From assembly GCA_002633275.1 (NCBI GenBank), contig NWBO01000053.1:246649-310648 (forward strand): a stretch of DNA of 64,000 nt, given 5' to 3'. The translations under genes were made by a program, and so were the position numbers. Shown here piece by piece: positions 61,501-64,000 of this stretch. The notes beneath the pieces are model-generated. The model was not told where the DNA came from, did not search any database, and was given only the letters and a program-made list of their open reading frames with translations. The stretch is from Bacteroidales bacterium Phil12 (GTDB lineage Bacteria > Bacteroidota > Bacteroidia > Bacteroidales > P3). The stretch's first letter is position 1. Every line of letters starts with the position of its first letter.

Positions 61501-61666
61501 GATTTTCACGCCGAACTTCACCACCAAAGACAATGGCGGCGGCATTGGGCTTACGATTGTCAAAACAATTTTGGAGAGTTACGCCTGCGACATCACATTC
61601 AAGAGCAAAGAAAACATCGGCACAATATTTTTCTTGATTTTCCCTGTTATGCAAAAGAATAAATAA
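58574..61666 (+). CDS. Membrane histidine kinase (NtrY-like), no partner regulator
   Basis: 1030 residues from ATG 58574. About eight hydrophobic helices: one at the start (about 12-32), several around 195-335, and two near 530 and 580, with two extracytoplasmic sensor regions between. A further helix near 735 leads into HAMP. The phosphoacceptor box is LSRQVAHDIKNPLTPMKLS (His about residue 819), typical of NtrY-type kinases, then the ATPase: N box NNLIKNAVQSF (about 930), G1 DNGCGIKDE and G2 GGGIGLTIV. No response regulator lies on either side; the signal is unknown. Confidence 0.88.
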   Translation: MAIKKIQNLRKYLFIALSISFVLCFAWYFYCNVHHKQIQERFTKQISKVYDKIENDGSKFVFSGDSLIFWNDNTIVFNKDSIGEQMIIETPNGIYLHKKVSQNSDKTSATQEKNKGITTHYFYLIKHKYAIENKYLANSFSDDFYYDPAIDIVSYKTDFPIIYNGKTICYLEASPECLEPSDRDIFIFRVWLVVNVFVLLVLMINSTVSLKILRFLRTKNAKSQGNNRNFVRTNFIQILTIFILYVLYAVFCLITRSFNPNMSFLLYTSEINYNNILLFTTTVLAGFLLYLICEKILSITNQQYQKHIGDKLSFPTLVKKTLFAWSIVIIGGIILTINFRPTPTQTTQTNDTYNATTLKNFSALMQASQNDSTITKLIHDKQFSQAEDYIKRYYLSLLDEENHTSVLIFDNDDLMTIAPQNKAVNILSYAENRVKNTVAINNDFLNSDSTFDTSTINKSKTPTYHPNELFASKDNNHSYIYFHKGKDFNVFAECLKKINNNNLNYSLFLDKNFTAESSIKRTNDIYQTFFCISLLFLLFATMLGLRHIFMQLVNAKSHTISIRTKILISLLGSFIVSLLLIGAFAIKSSININKQNNLNILNEKTESIAFELEKLLAANRNITELDVIDLSNTFLVDINIFDRSGDLLTSSQMDFFNKGIISKKINHDAFAVLNEKDILFYQPERICNGEFLASYIKIDDEDSYILNIPFINQQKIMSENLNALINNCTNMSLILVNLAIMIFVLLSNAITKPIDVVKSKMIKVYAGVQNEKIVWNKNDEMGELIKAYNLMVDKIEQSALLLKQQERLSSWRELSRQVAHDIKNPLTPMKLSIQYLQKIYNEKPEVFEQKFKEITPSLISQIESISNITQELNSYSRPSVTKDKVDLNECILTAINLFGSVEGVTINYTPPQNNCYTIGEKTLFIRIFNNLIKNAVQSFYNKENGIIDISLKQENDKYIVSIEDNGCGIKDENKSKIFTPNFTTKDNGGGIGLTIVKTILESYACDITFKSKENIGTIFFLIFPVMQKNK

Positions 61667-61700
61667 ACCGTAGATTTGATAGTTTCGCTTTGCGAAAACA

Positions 61701-61730
61701 AAAAGTCCGCCCTTGATTCGACGGACTTTT
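61701..61730. terminator. Bidirectional terminator
   Basis: AAAAGTCCG (61701-61709) pairs with CGGACTTTT (61722-61730); ends the kinase gene and probably the convergent Sel1 gene. Confidence 0.85.
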
Positions 61731-61815
61731 CTCTGTTTATAATATACTTTTATTAGTGCTTCTATGAATATCTTTAAGATTAAAACTTTCCAACTTGCGA
61801 CATTCTCACTTGCTT

Positions 61816-62154
61816 TTACCAATCCTCATACTCACTCATAATAATATCAGATGCAAGTTTTACTTGACAGAACCTCTTCTCTATCTCTTCTTTCGTCTTG
61901 AATTGGTCTAAAAACTTCCACAACCATTTCTTTGCTTCTTTATAATCTTCCGTTACGCCTTGACCTAAGTAGTAACAAACCCCCAAAGCATATTGTGCAT
62001 CCGCATATCCTTGTTTCGCTGCTTTCCTCCACCAATAAACCGCTTGTGCTTCATTTTTTTCTACTCCATAACCAAATTGATAGCATACTCCCAGACAGTA
62101 CTGCATATCTGCGATGCCTTGTTTTGCCGCAGCCTTTAATTTTACAAATTCCAT
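61816..62154 (-). CDS. Small Sel1-repeat protein
   Basis: 112 residues, no signal peptide, so probably cytoplasmic. Two full Sel1 repeats (YCLGVCYQFGYGVEKNEAQA, YALGVCYYLGQGVTEDYKEA) with WWRKAAKQGYADAQ between, then a charged helix. The start lies 6 bases after the HU-like stop, so it is probably the second gene of a two-gene operon with it. Confidence 0.75.
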   Translation of the reverse strand: MEFVKLKAAAKQGIADMQYCLGVCYQFGYGVEKNEAQAVYWWRKAAKQGYADAQYALGVCYYLGQGVTEDYKEAKKWLWKFLDQFKTKEEIEKRFCQVKLASDIIMSEYEDW

Positions 62155-62160
62155 CTCTTT

Positions 62161-62565
62161 TTACACGTATTCTAAATTCAAATTAATCTTTCTTAACTTG
62201 GCTGTTTTAAGTTTTTTCCCCACCGTTATGCTTGCTCTATAAACTATCGTTTTGCCGACAGCCGTGTCGGGCGTTGCGTCCGCCTCTTCATCGACAGTCT
62301 TAAACTGCACGGTGGGAGTGAAAGTTCCTAACTTGCCCAACTTTATACGGATGCCGTTCTGCAAGGCCTGGCGTATAACCAACGCAAAGCCGTCTATAAA
62401 TCTCTTCGTTTCGTTGTCCGAAATCGTGGATTCAACCGCTATCTGAGATAACAAACTCTTTGTTGAAACCTTGCCAGCATTGGATATTCTCGGAACAAAA
62501 ACAACTTTTTTCTCTTCTTTTGAATAAACCGTTCTATTTACTATTTTATAAGGAATGCTTGTCAT
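62161..62565 (-). CDS. HU-like DNA-binding protein (Bacteroidota type)
   Basis: 134 residues. The HU/IHF fold is visible: VSTKSLLSQIAVESTISDNETKRFI (helices; quoted in parts as VSTKSLLSQIA and SDNETKRFID), then GFALVIRQALQNGIRIKLGKLGTFTP, the first beta-strand and Gly-Phe turn, and a C-terminal extension rich in Asp/Glu and Lys. HU-like proteins of this variety occur in many copies in Bacteroidota and are thought to bend DNA. It is the first gene of a pair with a Sel1 protein. Upstream are 21-bp repeats and a decayed HU paralogue. Confidence 0.82.
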   Translation of the reverse strand: MTSIPYKIVNRTVYSKEEKKVVFVPRISNAGKVSTKSLLSQIAVESTISDNETKRFIDGFALVIRQALQNGIRIKLGKLGTFTPTVQFKTVDEEADATPDTAVGKTIVYRASITVGKKLKTAKLRKINLNLEYV

Positions 62566-62675
62566 AATCTTTTTCGTTTTTTAATTGTTTATAATTATCC
62601 TATTTTCGTTCTTCCTGCTTTGATTTTTCGGTTGTTTGTTTGGTGTTTCCTATCTCATTGTTTGAAGTTTATTTT

Positions 62676-62850
62676 CCAAACACGTCGGTTTTCGTTCCAA
62701 ACACGCCGATTTGCGACGCAGATAGTACTATGTACCGCCGTACATAGTACTATATATGCATGCCACATAGTACTATCTGTTTTACGGATTGGCGTGTGTG
62801 GAACATAAACTTCCCACTTTGGAACATAAACCCATGTATTTTGAACATAA
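62676..62850. repeat. Periodic repeat block with AGTACT palindromes (family C)
   Basis: Two sequence repeats keep a 21-bp period: CCAAACACG at 62676 and 62697, and GAACATAA at 62801, 62822 and 62843. Between them the palindrome AGTACT occurs at 62724, 62746 and 62769 (22 and 23 bp apart), with ATAGTACTATGTAC/GTACATAGTACTAT inverted at 62722-62753. The sequence differs from families A and B; only the period is shared. The block overlaps the end of the truncated HU-like frame. Confidence 0.8.
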
Positions 62851-63064
62851 TCTTCAAACAAATAAACAATATCACATTGCTGATTTCGTCCATTGCCAAA
62901 GCCGTTTCGGCACTCGACAAAGTGCAACCCACTTCGACTTTCTTGCATATTGTCTCATTTGTGATACGCGATTTCGGCAACAATGCGACAATATATTTGT
63001 TTTCAACGTTGCCGCTCTTCAAATTAAAAATTTTTCGCTTTTTGATAAAATATTCCAATTTCAT
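62750..63064 (-). pseudogene. HU-like protein, C-terminal half replaced by repeat
   Basis: 104 codons. The first 65 residues (YFIKKRKIFNLKSGNVENKY, then VGCTLSSAETALAMDEISNV) resemble the N-terminal half of Bacteroidota HU-like proteins. After that the beta-arm and Gly-Phe region is missing; instead come heptads MFKIHGF, MFQSGKF, MFHTRQS, encoded by the 21-bp repeat block. The protein probably cannot form a normal DNA-binding arm. Whether it is expressed is unknown. Most likely a decayed paralogue of the HU gene 190 bases away. Confidence 0.6.
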
Positions 63065-63134
63065 TTTAGTGTGGTTTTAATTTATTTTTGAGTTAATTTG
63101 TTTTTATTTGTTATCGTTGAAAGGCAAATAAAAA

Positions 63135-63175
63135 AGATATGCAGTCACACTCTTGATGAGCATATCTGCATATCT
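63135..63175 (-). terminator. Terminator of the small peptide gene
   Basis: AGATATGCAG (63135-63144) and CTGCATATCT (63166-63175) are perfect 10-bp arms with a 21-base loop; on the minus strand TTTTTATTTG follows. Confidence 0.8.
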
Positions 63176-63222
63176 TATTATATGTATCGATTATTAAATC
63201 CTTTGTATTAACTATCGCAAGA

Positions 63223-63306
63223 TTAAAAATCCCCCCCCCTCCTACGCAGGGTTCTGAATGAGGCAGTTACGTTTTTACTTGTGATATTTGCGATTGTTTT
63301 TACCAT
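63223..63306 (-). CDS. Candidate 27-residue peptide ending in a poly-G tract
   Basis: ATG 63306-63304, TAA at 63225-63223. The peptide begins MVKTIANITSKNVTAS and ends RTLRRRGGDF; the RRRGG codons come from a run of nine G on the minus strand. A good promoter (TTTG, 19 bases, TAATTTTG) starts about 16 bases before the ATG and an intrinsic terminator ends about 50 bases after the stop, so it looks like a genuine small transcription unit. A change in the G tract would alter the tail. A frame upstream to 63411 exists, but begins before the promoter. Similar short peptides are not known to me. Confidence 0.45.
   Translation of the reverse strand: MVKTIANITSKNVTASFRTLRRRGGDF
63231..63239. repeat. 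Nine-C homopolymer tract
   Basis: Nine C bases preceded by AAAAAT and followed by TCCTACGCAGG. It encodes the Arg-Gly end of the small peptide on the minus strand. Compare 5079-5088. Confidence 0.9.
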
Positions 63307-63329
63307 TGTTTTAATTCGTTTAACGGTTG

Positions 63330-63360
63330 CAAAATTACAAAGTTTTGATAAACTGACAAA
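63330..63360 (-). promoter_or_regulatory. Promoter of the small peptide gene
   Basis: On the minus strand TTTG (63360-63357), 19-base spacer, TAATTTTG (63337-63330), consensus form. Confidence 0.65.
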
Positions 63361-63596
63361 TTTTTGGGACGGAAAAAACGGAAAATATTGTGTCGTTGTC
63401 ATTATCTTCATCTGACGGAGTAGGATTTATCGTTTTTATCGTATCATTGTCATTCCTATCGTTTATAAGTGGCATTGGCGTTTATGTATCATTCAATATA
63501 GGGTCATCATCCGAGCATGCCGTAGTAATTGTTATTGTAATGAATAATACGACGAATGCCATACAATACCTTATAGTTTGCCTCATCCTTTTCTCG
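63361..63596. other. Stretch with no recognised feature
   Basis: AT-rich. An open frame on the plus strand is made of hydrophobic residues without family likeness and runs into the hydrolase gene on the other strand. Nothing was recognised. Confidence 0.5.
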
Positions 63597-64000
63597 TTAT
63601 TTAAGATATTCCAAATAAAACTGTTCTATTTTATCAAACGGAATTTTTTCCATATTGTCGTATAAGTCGGTATGAGTGGCATCGGGAATTATCAAAAGTT
63701 TTTTGTTGTCGCCTTTAAGCAACTTGTATGTATCTTCACTGAAATACCTTGAATGAGCTTTCTCGCCATGAATAAGCATCACCGCATTGCGTATTTCTCC
63801 TGCATAGTAATGCAGAGGTGCATTAAGAAAAGCAAGCGATGAAGTAACATTCCAACCTTGACCGGAATTGATAGAACGTTCATGAAAGCCACGTTTGGTT
63901 TTGTAATAGTCGTAATAGTCTTTCATAAACTGCGGAGCGTCATCGGCAGGTTTTGGATTTACTACGCTACGTTTATATATTCCATTCTTGTAATCTTCCG
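63597..64000 (-). CDS. Alpha/beta hydrolase, C-terminal part (partial)
   Basis: 134 codons to the window edge; the beginning is outside. VMLIHGEKAHSRYFSEDTY is the strand and acid-loop region of dienelactone-hydrolase-like or YcjY-like alpha/beta hydrolases, and LLIIPDATHTDLYDN holds the catalytic His before a helical end. The nucleophile Ser lies upstream, outside the window. These proteins are esterases or peptidases of varied substrate. Confidence 0.75.
   Translation of the reverse strand, partial: EDYKNGIYKRSVVNPKPADDAPQFMKDYYDYYKTKRGFHERSINSGQGWNVTSSLAFLNAPLHYYAGEIRNAVMLIHGEKAHSRYFSEDTYKLLKGDNKKLLIIPDATHTDLYDNMEKIPFDKIEQFYLEYLK

Noticed and set aside
63390..63665. Hydrophobic plus-strand protein
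   Set aside because: Overlaps the hydrolase on the other strand and has low-complexity hydrophobic residues; no promoter or family likeness.

Overview
The window is a low-GC chromosome segment of a Bacteroidota bacterium, most likely Bacteroidales or a close relative. The evidence is Bacteroidota-type promoters (a TTTG box, about 19-21 bases, then TAnnTTTG) before many genes, a GldB lipoprotein, a giant secreted protein with a type IX secretion (gliding-type) C-terminal domain, a PCMD-domain lipoprotein, Bacteroidota HU-like proteins, and glutaminyl cyclase and M64 peptidase exported by signal peptides. Tryptophanase, an ATP-type and a PPi-type phosphofructokinase, and a membrane pyrophosphatase point to an anaerobic, amino-acid and sugar fermenting, pyrophosphate-using life style. 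No tRNA, rRNA, CRISPR array, complete insertion sequence or prophage was seen.

Layout. 1-5 kb: pseudouridine synthase end, GldB, LtaS-like sulfatase, lipid kinase, SUI1. 5-10 kb: tryptophanase on the minus strand, then M64 peptidase, glutaminyl cyclase and a Cys4 lipoprotein. 10-18 kb: envelope genes (O-antigen ligase, RfbD, NlpC/P60, two Sel1 proteins, phosphohexomutase). 18-26.6 kb: T9SS-type surface protein, MutS2, AI-2E-type permease, QueD-like enzyme, endonuclease. 26.8-33.4 kb: PfkA, rubredoxin, beta-barrel plus PCMD lipoprotein, GlyA, CysS. 33.6-42.3 kb: an accessory island. 42.4-58 kb: housekeeping genes (HppA, nuclease, aminotransferase, DUF1573 pair, LMW-PTP, GlnS, MscL, PFP, Frr, PssA-PurS, LolE-like permease, RbfA). 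58.5-64 kb: orphan histidine kinase, Sel1, HU-like genes, a 27-residue peptide gene, and a partial hydrolase.

Two things stand out. First, at least thirteen tandem arrays of a degenerate 21-bp unit are scattered between genes, and two of them have become coding sequence: one supplies the start and first heptads of the O-antigen ligase, another an in-frame heptad insert in the LolE-like permease. Neighbouring units can be inverted, so some arrays form long hairpins. Unrelated sequences with the same 21-bp period, plus GTAC-centred palindromes 22-23 bp apart, occur at 41.2 and 62.7 kb.

Second, the island is a WYL regulator facing a minus-strand run: AAA+ ATPase, a DnaE-like protein lacking the catalytic aspartate motifs, DprA, a YqiA-like hydrolase, a uracil-DNA-glycosylase-like protein, a broken rtcB and an intact prfH. 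Its gene content suggests a stress, repair or anti-phage module; that role is inference. A possible MITE lies next to its left end, and no multi-unit array of the main 21-bp family was seen between about 33.6 and 48.8 kb.
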